A stretch of DNA of 34,516 nucleotides from Verrucomicrobiaceae bacterium E54. Its GTDB lineage: Bacteria > Verrucomicrobiota > Verrucomicrobiia > Verrucomicrobiales > Akkermansiaceae. The notes below the pieces were generated by a model, which was not told the origin of the DNA, made no database searches, and worked only from the letters and a program-made list of their open reading frames with translations. The position numbers were made by a program, and so were the translations under genes. Location: contig JAKZES010000056.1 of NCBI GenBank assembly GCA_022548915.1, forward strand, positions 1 to 34,516. Reading direction: 5' to 3'. This document shows, one piece after another, positions 22,788 through 31,025 of the stretch (its first letter is position 1; each line of letters starts with the position of its first letter).

Positions 22788-24764
22788 GTGCTGCCTCGCG
22801 ATCGCTTCCTGGATGCCGCTGCCGAGCCCCTGACCGACAACGCCGAGCTGCAGCTCGCCGCGCGGCGCCAGCTCGACACGGAGTTGTCGCCAGAGGTGGG
22901 CGAGGAGGAGTTGGCGGGGGCCGCCGAGCGCCTGGGGCGGCAGGCTCCCGGTCGCTGGCGGTGGATCTGGGCGGCGCTGGTGCTCGTGGCGTCGGTAGCG
23001 ATGATGTTTGGGCCGTTGTGGAAGGGAGCGATGGCCTGGCTGGAGGCACGCGCGCAAATGGCACCATTGGTCTTTGCCAGTGAGTCACGCCTGTCATTCC
23101 ACGAGTCGCTTTCGAAAGAAGACCGGCTGTTGCTTTTCGGCGACGAGTCGGTTCCGGAGGGATCCGGTCGCTGGCTGCCGCTGTGGGAGAGCGATCCGGA
23201 GAACCCGATGTTCTACCTCGAGTACGCGACCGCCGACTATGGCACGATTCCCGAGGATTTTCTCGAGGTCGGTGAACGCCTCGATCCAGGCAACGGGTGG
23301 TTCGCGCTGAAGGCGGCGGCGACCGGGGCGCGCGACGTGCTGGAGCGGGAGGGCCCGGGCCGCCGGGATCGCGAGGCGAGAGGGAAGACGGTCTGGATCG
23401 TGAACGACGAGTCCGACGTGGCGCGGCGGATCGAGCTTGTCAAGCAGGGGGCGATGGCGGAGCGAATCGAGTCCTACCATGGACGGCTCGCCGAGCTGCG
23501 CTTTTCCAAGCTTCCCCGGCCCGGGGAGTTCGCCGAGTCCATCCCTATCATGGTTTACTTGGCGTCGATGAGGATCGACGTCGATGAGCAGCGACTTGCG
23601 GAGCTGTTCGCGTTCGAGGCCGGACGTTGCGAACGTGAGGGAGACCGCGAAGCGTTTCGGGAGTTGGCAACGGCTTGGGACCGGCTTTTCAGGGCGAGGC
23701 TCGAAGCCGCGCGTACCCTGGTGGAAACCCTGATCGTGAATGCGGGGATGGGACTTTCGTTGCCGGAGATGAGCAGCGCGGCCGAGTCGCTGGAAGTGGA
23801 TGCCGCCATGTGGAAGTCCCGCGCGGATCGCTGGCAGGCGAGGAAAGACACGCTCAAGACGGCGTCGGATGCCGATCTGGAGGAAAGGACCGCCCGATAC
23901 GGATCGATGCTGACCTCGTTTTCGCTGCCGTCGATTTCAAGGCAGGTGCTCGATCCACCCCAGGTGACCCGGGCCGACCTGCTTCCGGCTACGCGTGTCG
24001 AGCAGGCCTTGCTGGGTCGCATGATGTCGGGCGCGGGCTGGCTGCTGCTCGGGCTTTTCGGCCTCGCGTCGCTGTCGGTGGTGGGAATGCAGGCACCTTT
24101 GACACGCCGCATGGCCAAGGTCTTGGGCCGGGCCTTCGCATTGAGGGATGCACTGTGGATCGGCGGGGCCGGGGTGCTGCTGCCGCTCGCGATCTATCTC
24201 GTGATGCGTTATGCGACACCGCTCGGACGCATGGAGTGGGGTCCGCGGTTGACGATGTATGCGGTGCCGGTGTCCCACTTCGTCGGACTCCTGCTGATGT
24301 GGATCGTCTGGCCGGTGGTGGTGGCGGAACGCCGCGCGGTGCATGGGCTCGGAGTGCTCGGATGGAAACGTCCGGGGTGGTGGGCCTGGTCGGCGGCGGT
24401 CGCGCCGCTCGCCGGGATGTTGTGCTTCAGCTTCGCGGTGCCGCCCGGGTCGACGACCGTTCCACTGGGTGTGGCGGGAATCGCTTGTGGCGCCTGGTCG
24501 CTGGTGTGGTTTCTCGGGCACGCTGGCCGCGGAGTCTTCGGTGCGGCGCGGATTCGGTTGCAACGGGGAACCGTCGCCCGTGCGGTGCGTCCGGCGTGGC
24601 TTGGTGCGATGCTGTCGCTGGCCTTGCTGGTGGTCTTCTTCCACGCCGAGGAGCGGCGCTGGTTCGCGCAGGACGATCTGCTGAAGCTCGGTCCGGGATT
24701 CACCGCCTACGAGGCGGAGGTCACCGAGCAGCTCAAGCGTGAGCTGCGCGAGGTGATCGAGTAG
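22788..24764 (+). CDS. Large multi-pass membrane protein of unknown function
   Basis: No family is recognised. From GTG 22788 the protein has 658 residues. A short N-terminal region DRFLDAAAEPLTDNAELQLA precedes one transmembrane helix (WIWAALVLVASVAMMFGPLW). About 370 soluble, mainly helical and acidic residues follow (LSKEDRLLLFGDESVPEGSG and long Glu/Arg/Ala helices). A membrane domain of about six helices follows (LLLGLFGLASLSVVGM, IGGAGVLLPLAIYLVM, FVGLLLMWIVWPVVV, SAAVAPLAGMLCFSFAV, VAGIACGAWSLVWFL, LGAMLSLALLVVFF), then a short charged tail. The soluble part may face the periplasm. ATG 22746 would add 14 residues but lies in a dispersed palindrome, so GTG 22788 is preferred. Confidence 0.75.
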   Translation: MLPRDRFLDAAAEPLTDNAELQLAARRQLDTELSPEVGEEELAGAAERLGRQAPGRWRWIWAALVLVASVAMMFGPLWKGAMAWLEARAQMAPLVFASESRLSFHESLSKEDRLLLFGDESVPEGSGRWLPLWESDPENPMFYLEYATADYGTIPEDFLEVGERLDPGNGWFALKAAATGARDVLEREGPGRRDREARGKTVWIVNDESDVARRIELVKQGAMAERIESYHGRLAELRFSKLPRPGEFAESIPIMVYLASMRIDVDEQRLAELFAFEAGRCEREGDREAFRELATAWDRLFRARLEAARTLVETLIVNAGMGLSLPEMSSAAESLEVDAAMWKSRADRWQARKDTLKTASDADLEERTARYGSMLTSFSLPSISRQVLDPPQVTRADLLPATRVEQALLGRMMSGAGWLLLGLFGLASLSVVGMQAPLTRRMAKVLGRAFALRDALWIGGAGVLLPLAIYLVMRYATPLGRMEWGPRLTMYAVPVSHFVGLLLMWIVWPVVVAERRAVHGLGVLGWKRPGWWAWSAAVAPLAGMLCFSFAVPPGSTTVPLGVAGIACGAWSLVWFLGHAGRGVFGAARIRLQRGTVARAVRPAWLGAMLSLALLVVFFHAEERRWFAQDDLLKLGPGFTAYEAEVTEQLKRELREVIE

Positions 24765-24861
24765 GAGTCGCCTTTTCGGAGTGCGTGAACCTCTGGATTT
24801 GCTTCGGTGGCCGACTGGGAGTGGGGCATTCGGGAGTCTTCCCGGTTGCCTGCCGCCCCCA

Positions 24862-24876
24862 GCGGCTGAAAGCCGC
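24862..24876 (+). repeat. GGA-triloop palindrome, unit A variant
   Basis: GCGGCT-GAA-AGCCGC has a 6-bp stem and differs from the other unit A copies by one loop base. It lies 13 bp before a unit B copy, between the membrane-protein gene and the CLC gene. Confidence 0.65.
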
Positions 24877-24889
24877 AGCGCCCCGGCAT

Positions 24890-24906
24890 GGCGCTTGGAA
24901 AGCGCC
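24890..24906 (+). repeat. Triloop palindrome, unit B
   Basis: GGCGCTT-GGA-AAGCGCC is a perfect 7-bp stem and 3-nt loop preceded by CCCCGGCAT and followed by ACTCCCC. It is the best-formed of the three unit B copies in the window. Confidence 0.65.
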
Positions 24907-24935
24907 ACTCCCCGTGATACCGCGGCGGTTCGCGA

Positions 24936-26729
24936 ATGAGGGAGTCAAAACCGAGAACTCTGCCGGACTGGATGCGCAGCCGGTGGAGTGACACGCAGCG
25001 GTTCGCGGTTTTGTGTGTCTTCGCGGGGTTGCTCTGTGGCCTCACCGCGGTCGCCTTCCACCTGGCCATCCACCACCTCTTCCACTGGCTGTGGCACGAG
25101 GCGGAAGGCCGCGATCCGTTGCAGTTCGCCGCGATCCTCCTTGCCGCGCCGACGCTTGCCGGGCTGCTCGTCGGGCTTGGCGTGCACTTTTTCGCGCCCG
25201 AGGCGGCGGGAAGCGGCATTCCCCAGACCAAGGCGGCCTTCTACAACAAGGGAGGAAAAATTTCACTGCGCAGCGGCATCTGGCGCTTCGTGCTCGGAGC
25301 ACTCTACGTCGGCCTCGGCAACAGCCTCGGCCGGGAAGGCCCCACGGTGCACATCAGCACCGCGATCACCTCGCGCATCGGCCGCTGGGCCTTTCGCGAT
25401 CCGGCCCGCGTGCAGGCCATGGCGCCGGTCGGCATGGCGGCGGGCATTGCGGCGGCCTTCAATGCGCCGCTCTCGGCGCTGACCTTCGTCTTCGAGGAAC
25501 TGCTCGACAACTTCTCGATGAAGGCGCTCGGCGGCATGGTGGTGGCGGTGGTCGTCGCGGCCGCCGTGTCGCGCTCGCTGCTCGGCGAGGATCCGGTGAT
25601 CACCGCCCACATGGCCGAGAACTACAAGACCTCGGCCTGGATGCTGGTCGCACTGCCGCTCGGCGTGGCGGCCGGACTCATCGGCCATGCCTTCGTCCGC
25701 GGCACGCTCGGACTGCGCGGATGGTTCCGGGACCGCCGCTGGCTTCCGGGCTGGCTCGCGCCGGCTTCGGGCGGACTCGCCTGCGGCGTGCTGGGGCTCG
25801 GCGCGTGGTTCCTCACCACGCAACTCGGCGATGCCCGCAGTTCGGTCTTCAGCATCGGCTACGACAGTCTCGAGGCGGCCTTCGAAAACCAACTCACGGT
25901 GCAGATCCTGGCCGTGCTGCTGGGGCTGAAGTTCCTCGCGGTCGTCGTCAACTACGCGAGCGGGGGATCGGGCGGCCTGTTCTCGCCGACGCTTTTCCTC
26001 GGTGGCATGCTGGGCGGCCTGGTCGGCGCCGGGCTGGCGAACATCCACCATCTCGGGGACTGGATTCCGGCCTTCCCCACCGATGACAAGGTGATCGGCG
26101 GATGCGTGCTGCTCGGCATGGGGGCGATGTTCGCGGCGGTGGTGCGTTGTCCCTTCACCTCGCTCATCATCATCTTCGAGATGACCGGGAACTACTCGCT
26201 GATCCTGCCGCTGATGGCCGGCAACATGCTCGCCTGGCAGATCGCCAAGAAGCTGCAACCGGTGAGCATCTACAACGCGCTGCTGCTGCAGGACGGCATC
26301 ACGCTCCGCCGCCTGCCCGCCTACCGCGGCGCGCAGGACTACCGCAAGCTGCCGGTGCAGACGATCATGAGCCACGACGTCTTCACGCTGCGCGCGGAGG
26401 AATCGCTGGCCAGCGCGCTGCGGCGGATCAGCAAGGAGAGCAAACGCTTCCATGCCTATCCGGTGCTGGATGCGGACGGCCGGCTCGCCGGGGTGATCAC
26501 CCGCCACGAGCTGAGGGATCATCCGGGCGAGCGGGAGGTCGCGGAGTTGCTCGAAGACCAGGAGATCCTCTCCGTGACCGGTGAGACCTCGATCCGCGAC
26601 GCGGCGAACCGCATGATCGCGCGGGATTTCCAGCAGGTGCCGGTGGTCAGCGCGGCGGATGCGCGCAAGCTGCTCGGTTGGCTGACCCTCAACGACATCG
26701 CCCGCCAGCAGAACGCGGTGGAAGGATGA
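24936..26729 (+). CDS. CLC-family chloride transporter with CBS pair
   Basis: The 597-residue protein has the CLC membrane core (about 20-455) and a cytoplasmic pair of CBS domains (about 470-590). Anion-path signatures are GSGIPQ (92-97), GREGPT (132-137) with the gating Glu134, and GGSGGLFSPTLFLG. Glu187 (FVFEELLDN) sits where H+/Cl- exchangers keep their inner proton Glu, and Tyr in 'SIYNALLLQD' matches the central gate tyrosine. Both Glu residues point to a proton-coupled antiporter rather than a channel. The CBS domains probably bind adenine nucleotides or c-di-nucleotides. ATG 24936 was used; Met13 is an alternative. A hairpin follows the stop. Confidence 0.93.
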   Translation: MRESKPRTLPDWMRSRWSDTQRFAVLCVFAGLLCGLTAVAFHLAIHHLFHWLWHEAEGRDPLQFAAILLAAPTLAGLLVGLGVHFFAPEAAGSGIPQTKAAFYNKGGKISLRSGIWRFVLGALYVGLGNSLGREGPTVHISTAITSRIGRWAFRDPARVQAMAPVGMAAGIAAAFNAPLSALTFVFEELLDNFSMKALGGMVVAVVVAAAVSRSLLGEDPVITAHMAENYKTSAWMLVALPLGVAAGLIGHAFVRGTLGLRGWFRDRRWLPGWLAPASGGLACGVLGLGAWFLTTQLGDARSSVFSIGYDSLEAAFENQLTVQILAVLLGLKFLAVVVNYASGGSGGLFSPTLFLGGMLGGLVGAGLANIHHLGDWIPAFPTDDKVIGGCVLLGMGAMFAAVVRCPFTSLIIIFEMTGNYSLILPLMAGNMLAWQIAKKLQPVSIYNALLLQDGITLRRLPAYRGAQDYRKLPVQTIMSHDVFTLRAEESLASALRRISKESKRFHAYPVLDADGRLAGVITRHELRDHPGEREVAELLEDQEILSVTGETSIRDAANRMIARDFQQVPVVSAADARKLLGWLTLNDIARQQNAVEG

Positions 26730-26734
26730 TTTTT

Positions 26735-26764
26735 TGGAGTGCAAGGACTTGCCTTCGCACTCCA
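26735..26764. repeat. Hairpin after the CLC gene
   Basis: TGGAGTGC and GCACTCCA form a perfect 8-bp outer stem, extended inward by AAGG and CCTT with one bulge around ACTTG. It begins 6 bp after the CLC stop codon. The T run lies before the stem rather than after it, so it is not a classical plus-strand terminator. It may be a dispersed palindromic repeat that also limits readthrough toward the glycerol kinase gene. Confidence 0.6.
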
Positions 26765-26814
26765 GAGCACCTGAGGCATTGCGGTGATCGATCGCGTTGT
26801 GCGAAGCTCCCTCC

Positions 26815-28257
26815 ATGAAAGACGTGGTGATCGCGCTCGACCAGGGGACGACGAGTTCCCGGGCCCTGGCGGTGGACCGGGAAGGGAAGGTGGTCGCGAG
26901 CGCGCAGCGTGAGTTCGCCCAGCACTACCCGCAGGCGGGTTGGGTCGAGCACGACCCGCGTGAGATCCTCGAGTCGCAGTTCGCCGTGATGGAGGAGGTG
27001 CTGGCGCAAACCGGCGGCGCCCGCGCGATCGGCATCACCAACCAGCGGGAGACCACGGTGCTGTGGGATCGCTCGACCGGCGAGGCGGTGCACCCGGCGA
27101 TCGTCTGGCAGGACCGCCGGACCGACTGGATCTGCGCGTCGCTGGAACCGCACGCGGCGCTTTTCACGGAACGGACCGGACTACGGCTCGACCCGTACTT
27201 CTCGGGGACGAAGCTCAAGTGGCTGCTCGACCACGTGCCCGGTGCCCGCGAACGGGCGGCGGCCGGCGAGCTGGCCTTCGGCACGATCGATGCCTGGCTG
27301 GTGTGGCACCTGACCGGCGGCCGCCGTCACGTCACGGATGCCAGCAACGCCTCGCGGACGCTGATGTTCGACATTCACGGGCAGTGCTGGGACCGGGAGT
27401 TGCTGCGGTTGCTCGACATTCCGGTCGAGGTGCTGCCGGAGGTGGTCGACTCGTCGGGGGTGGTCGGCGAGACGCAATCGGGCATCCCGATCGCGGGCAT
27501 TGCCGGGGATCAGCACGCGGCCTTGTTCGGCCAGGGTTGTTGCGAGCCGGGGATGGCGAAGAACACCTACGGCACGGGCTGTTTCCTGTTGATGCAGACC
27601 GGAGCGGAACCCGTGCCCTCCAAAAACAACCTCCTGACGACCGTCGCCTGGCGGATCGACGGCAAGGTGAGCTACGCGCTGGAGGGATCCATCTTCGTGG
27701 CCGGGGCGGTGGTGCGGTGGCTGCGTGATGAGATGGGCATCGTCGCGAGTTCGGCCGAGGTCGACGAGCGGGCGGCGGAGGTGGAGGACAGCGGCGGGCT
27801 GGTCATCGTGCCGGCATTCGCCGGGCTGGGAGCGCCGCACTGGGATCCCAAGGCCCGCGGCCTCGCCATCGGCATGACGCGTGGCACCAACCGCTCGCAT
27901 TTCTGCCGCGCGGCGCTGGAAAGCATCGCCTTCCAGAGCGCGGAGTTGGTGCGCTGCATGGAGAAGGACAGTGGGCGGGCGATGACCGCCTTGCGCGTGG
28001 ACGGCGGCGCGACGAGGAGCGACCTCCTGATGCAGATTCAGGCGGATCTGCTGGGCGTGCCGGTGGTGCGCCCCGAGAATGTCGAGACCACCGCCATGGG
28101 GGCGGCCCTTCTCGCGGGGCTTGGCGTGGGCTTCTGGAAGAGTGCGGAGGAGGTTGCGGCGGGTGCCGACAAGCGCTTCGAACCGGCGGGCGAAGGGCAG
28201 GCGGTCCGCTGGCGCAACTGGAACCGCGCCGTGGAACTGGCGAAGGGGTGGGGGTAG
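26815..28257 (+). CDS. glpK: Glycerol kinase
   Basis: The 480-residue protein covers both FGGY-kinase domains. Visible marks are the ATP-phosphate loop [12 protein letters not shown] (7-18), [10 protein letters not shown], the glycerol-site region [48 protein letters not shown], and the late '[20 protein letters not shown]' motif. It phosphorylates glycerol to sn-glycerol-3-phosphate in the cytoplasm. It is slightly shorter than the common ~495-500 residues. The [10 protein letters not shown] start is preferred over an in-frame GTG at 26797. No glpF or glpD neighbour is visible. In Firmicutes GlpK is regulated by HPr-His phosphorylation, but I did not see the loop that would support that here. 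Confidence 0.95.
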   Translation: MKDVVIALDQGTTSSRALAVDREGKVVASAQREFAQHYPQAGWVEHDPREILESQFAVMEEVLAQTGGARAIGITNQRETTVLWDRSTGEAVHPAIVWQDRRTDWICASLEPHAALFTERTGLRLDPYFSGTKLKWLLDHVPGARERAAAGELAFGTIDAWLVWHLTGGRRHVTDASNASRTLMFDIHGQCWDRELLRLLDIPVEVLPEVVDSSGVVGETQSGIPIAGIAGDQHAALFGQGCCEPGMAKNTYGTGCFLLMQTGAEPVPSKNNLLTTVAWRIDGKVSYALEGSIFVAGAVVRWLRDEMGIVASSAEVDERAAEVEDSGGLVIVPAFAGLGAPHWDPKARGLAIGMTRGTNRSHFCRAALESIAFQSAELVRCMEKDSGRAMTALRVDGGATRSDLLMQIQADLLGVPVVRPENVETTAMGAALLAGLGVGFWKSAEEVAAGADKRFEPAGEGQAVRWRNWNRAVELAKGWG

Positions 28258-28287
28258 CCCGAATTTCTTACAAGTTCGACCTCCGGG

Positions 28288-28440
28288 TGAATGACGAGAC
28301 ACCCAAACACCCAAATCCGAAGGAATGACGAACTTCCAAGTCCGAAGGTGCCCGCAACGGCGTGTCGCCGGTGAATCGATCCCTTTCGGGTTTTGTCATT
28401 CGGATTTCCTTGGGTGTTTGGGTGTTTCTGCATTCGTCAC
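28288..28440. repeat. Long imperfect inverted repeat
   Basis: The left arm (28288-28328) and right arm (28395-28440) share CACCCAAACACCCAA and ATCCGAA/AATGAC words in inverted order, around a ~66-bp centre. The motif family (ATCCGAA, AATGACGAA) is also repeated within the left arm. It lies between convergent glycerol kinase and DUF2459 genes, so it may serve as a two-way terminator or be a dispersed miniature repeat. Confidence 0.6.
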
Positions 28441-28492
28441 TCTCCAACTTGGCAGTGGTGTGAGAAATGCAGGGCAGGGGTTTCTGGAGGGA

Positions 28493-29239
28493 TTATCCTT
28501 CCTCCATCCGCCATTCCGGATCCCAGATCTGCTGGAAGCCGTTTCCTCGACGGGTCACCTGGCGGATCACGCCGTCGGCGGAGAGGCCGGTGGGGGTGAG
28601 CATCGAGAATCCGGCGGCCTTGAGCGCCTCGACGGTCCAGACGTTGCAAATACGGGGAAAGTAGTAGTTGTGGGGCGAGCGGATCATCCGGCCCCCGCCC
28701 CAACTCGACTCGCCGATCGTTTCCGGAACCCCGTCCGGGCCGCGGACCGCGCAGGCGTTGAGGAAGGCGGCCAGCCGGGCGCCATCGGACTCGTGCGCGT
28801 GGCCGAGGTAGAGACGTTGTTTCTGGCAGATGCTCGGGACGTTGTAGTCGAAGGGGATGATCTCCATCACCGAGCGCGAGGGCCAGAACAGGGCGTGGGC
28901 CATCTGTCCCATGCTCAGCCACTCGTGTTGGACGTAGGCGGTCTCGTCACCCCAGCTGAAGGCGACCCACGGCTTGGAGCCGATTCCCGGGGGCGGCACG
29001 TAGCCATGCTCCTTGAGCCAGTCGAGCTGGAGGATCAAGCCGGTGTGCAGGTTGTCGGCGAAGACGATCACCGGCACGGTCGGAATCTCCCGGACCTCGG
29101 CAGCTTCCGCCTTCTCCTGAATCCTCGCGACTTCCACCCGCTTGACCTCCGCCGAGGAGGAGGCGGGGAAGGTGAAGGCGCAGGATCCGAAGATCCACGG
29201 GACCACCAGCGCGATGACGATGGAGACCCGGGGATTCAT
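28493..29239 (-). CDS. DUF2459 lipoprotein
   Basis: The 248-residue protein has a short hydrophobic signal with lipobox F-G-S-C20, so it is probably a lipoprotein. The rest matches the DUF2459 pattern: 'DNLHTGLILQLDWLKEHGY' for the His-containing strand-helix, FSWGDETAYVQHEWLS, a ...FNACAVRG... region, and 'ICNVWTVEALKAAGFSMLTP' near the end. The conserved His, Trp-Gly-Asp and Cys-Asn motifs suggest a papain-like or NlpC-like fold, although the enzymatic role is unknown. It is transcribed with the FKBP gene 27 bp upstream. Confidence 0.8.
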   Translation of the reverse strand: MNPRVSIVIALVVPWIFGSCAFTFPASSSAEVKRVEVARIQEKAEAAEVREIPTVPVIVFADNLHTGLILQLDWLKEHGYVPPPGIGSKPWVAFSWGDETAYVQHEWLSMGQMAHALFWPSRSVMEIIPFDYNVPSICQKQRLYLGHAHESDGARLAAFLNACAVRGPDGVPETIGESSWGGGRMIRSPHNYYFPRICNVWTVEALKAAGFSMLTPTGLSADGVIRQVTRRGNGFQQIWDPEWRMEEG

Positions 29240-29266
29240 GATCGGCGGGACGGGGGACGGGCGCGG

Positions 29267-30448
29267 TCAGCGCACGATCTCGAGCAGTTCGACGTCGAAG
29301 ACCAGCAGGCCGCCGGGGCGTCCGCCGCCGGGGTTCTCGCCGTAGGCCAGGTCGGCCGGGATCCAGAAGCGGCGCTTCTCGCCGACGGTCATGAGCTGCA
29401 GCCCCTCGGTCCAGCCCTTGATCACGCCGGTGAGGGGGAACTGGGCCGGCTGCCCGCGGGTGATCGAGCTGTCGAACATCTTCCCGTCGGTGGTCCAGCC
29501 GGTGTAGTGGACCTTGACGGTGTCTGTTGCGGCGGGCTTGTCGCCACCCTTGCCGGCGGCGAGGATCTTCGAGGCGAGGCCGCTGTCGGTCTTCTCGGCA
29601 TCCTCCGGGGCGGCGGCCACATCCTCGGGCACGGCGGGGGGCTCGGGGGCGGCCTTGAATGAGATCAGCTCGAAGTCGACCATGGCGTGGCCACCCGGCA
29701 TGCCCGGGCCCGGCAGCCAGGCACGGCGTTTTTCGCCGACGGTCATCGAGGTGAGCATCTCGCGCATCGGCGGGGTGAGTTGGGCGGCCGGCACACTGGG
29801 GGGCTCGGGCTGCGAGCGGGTGCTCTGTAGTTCCTCGCCGGTCATGGTGCTGGCGGTGAAGTGGAAGGTGATCACATCCTCCGCGGTCGGCGAATCACCG
29901 CCCTTTCCCTCCTGAGTGATTTTGTAGGAAATGCCGCCTTCGGACTTGCTGACGTCTTCCGGGATCTCCGGAGCCTGCTCGATGGCGAGCAGTTCGATGT
30001 CGAAGACCAGCAATCCGCCCGGGCGTCCGCCACCGGGATTCTCGCCGTAGGCGAGGTCGGCGGGGATCCAGAAGCGGCGCTTTTCGCCGACGCTCATGAG
30101 CTGCACACCCTCGGTCCAGCCCTTGATCACGCCGTTGAGCGGAAACTTCGCCGGCTGCCCGCGCTTTACCGAGCTGTCGAACATCGTGCCGTCGGTCTTC
30201 CAGCCGGTGTAGTGCACCTCGACGGTGTCGCTGGCGGAGGGTTTGGCGTCGCCTTCGCCCTGCTTCAGGACTTTCCAGGCCAGTCCGCTCTCGGACTTCT
30301 CGGCATCGGCGGGAACGGCGGCAACATCATCTGGGGCTTCGAGCATTTTATCGGTGGCTGGGGCGGAATCCTGGGCCGAAAGCTCGGCGAGCGGGGTCGC
30401 GGCAATGAGTCCGGCGACGAGGAAATATCGGAGGCTTCGGCGTTTCAT
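29267..30448 (-). CDS. Secreted three-domain FKBP-type prolyl isomerase
   Basis: The 393-residue protein has a signal peptide (MKRRSLRYFLVAGLIAATPL, ending near AELSAQ). Three FKBP-like domains follow at about 55-155, 170-265 and 285-392. Domains 1 and 3 keep the full signature (VHYTGW..DG.MFDSS, GVIKGWTEG.QLM.VGEKRRF, IPADLAYGENPGGGRPGGLL). Domain 2 has lost most of it, keeping only 'MTVGEKRRAWLPGP' and a shortened core. Domains 1 and 3 are nearly identical over long stretches, which implies recent duplication or conversion. Pro/Ala/Glu linkers of the form PEDVAA.P.DAEK join them. It is probably a periplasmic folding helper, with domain 2 a substrate-binding or structural module. Confidence 0.92.
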   Translation of the reverse strand: MKRRSLRYFLVAGLIAATPLAELSAQDSAPATDKMLEAPDDVAAVPADAEKSESGLAWKVLKQGEGDAKPSASDTVEVHYTGWKTDGTMFDSSVKRGQPAKFPLNGVIKGWTEGVQLMSVGEKRRFWIPADLAYGENPGGGRPGGLLVFDIELLAIEQAPEIPEDVSKSEGGISYKITQEGKGGDSPTAEDVITFHFTASTMTGEELQSTRSQPEPPSVPAAQLTPPMREMLTSMTVGEKRRAWLPGPGMPGGHAMVDFELISFKAAPEPPAVPEDVAAAPEDAEKTDSGLASKILAAGKGGDKPAATDTVKVHYTGWTTDGKMFDSSITRGQPAQFPLTGVIKGWTEGLQLMTVGEKRRFWIPADLAYGENPGGGRPGGLLVFDVELLEIVR

Positions 30449-30482
30449 GAGAGGCCGCAGCTTCCACGGGATGGCCCGGGTG

Positions 30483-30794
30483 TCAATCGCGCGCCTCGCG
30501 GGCGGCCAGCCGCTTGTCGATGAAGAACGGCCCGAAGGGCAGCAGCGCGGCGATCATGACCAGCGCCGAGTCCTTGAACGAAAGCCGCTTCCCGAGCCAG
30601 GCGATGGCGACGAGCAGCGCCAGCCCGATGAAGAGCACGCCGTGGGCCCAGCCGACGACCTTGACCGCCTCGGGGATGCCCGCGAAATACTTCAGGGGCA
30701 TCGCGATGCCGAGCAGCAGCAGGTAGGAAACGCCTTCGATCCAGCCGACCAGGCGGACGCGTCCGACCGGATGGGAAAGCAGCGGGGAATTCAT
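30483..30794 (-). CDS. DUF3817 small membrane protein
   Basis: The 103 residues hold three hydrophobic helices: about 15-35 (LVGWIEGVSYLLLLGIAMPL), 44-67 (VVGWAHGVLFIGLALLVAIA) and 76-92. Motifs typical of DUF3817 include GW.EG.SY, GIAMPLKY, and VGWAHGVLF. Cytoplasmic ends are basic (KRLAAREARD). The function of the family is unknown. It lies 34 bp upstream of the FKBP gene and may share its transcript. Confidence 0.85.
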   Translation of the reverse strand: MNSPLLSHPVGRVRLVGWIEGVSYLLLLGIAMPLKYFAGIPEAVKVVGWAHGVLFIGLALLVAIAWLGKRLSFKDSALVMIAALLPFGPFFIDKRLAAREARD

Positions 30795-30906
30795 CGGCGC
30801 TGTCCATCCATGCGGCGCACGCGGCTGTCAAATCACGATCTTGGGTGACGGGAAGGTTTCTTCTTGCCGCAAGCTCTTGAATGCGTTGCAACTACGGAAA
30901 CCCAAT

Positions 30907-30939
30907 CCACCCGGTTTCGTTCACCGAGATTCCGGGTGG
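30907..30939. other. Hairpin upstream of hprK
   Basis: CCACCCGG and CCGGGTGG form a perfect 8-bp inverted repeat around a 17-nt centre, 87 bp before the hprK start. A TACACT box at 31013-31018 lies only 7 bp before that ATG, so if it is a -10 element the message would be nearly leaderless. The hairpin could be an operator or part of an upstream terminator. Support is weak. Confidence 0.3.
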
Positions 30940-31025
30940 CTGCGAAAAATCCTCGAAAAACCCAACCAGCGGGCTGGTGGCACGATTTCCTCGCCACCGG
31001 CCCGCCTCGTTTTACACTCCAGCCC

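Noticed and set aside
30864-31025. 54-codon N-terminal extension of the hprK gene
   Set aside because: The extension contains the hairpin at 30907-30939 and reads as unrelated residues; the HprK family start fits ATG 31026.
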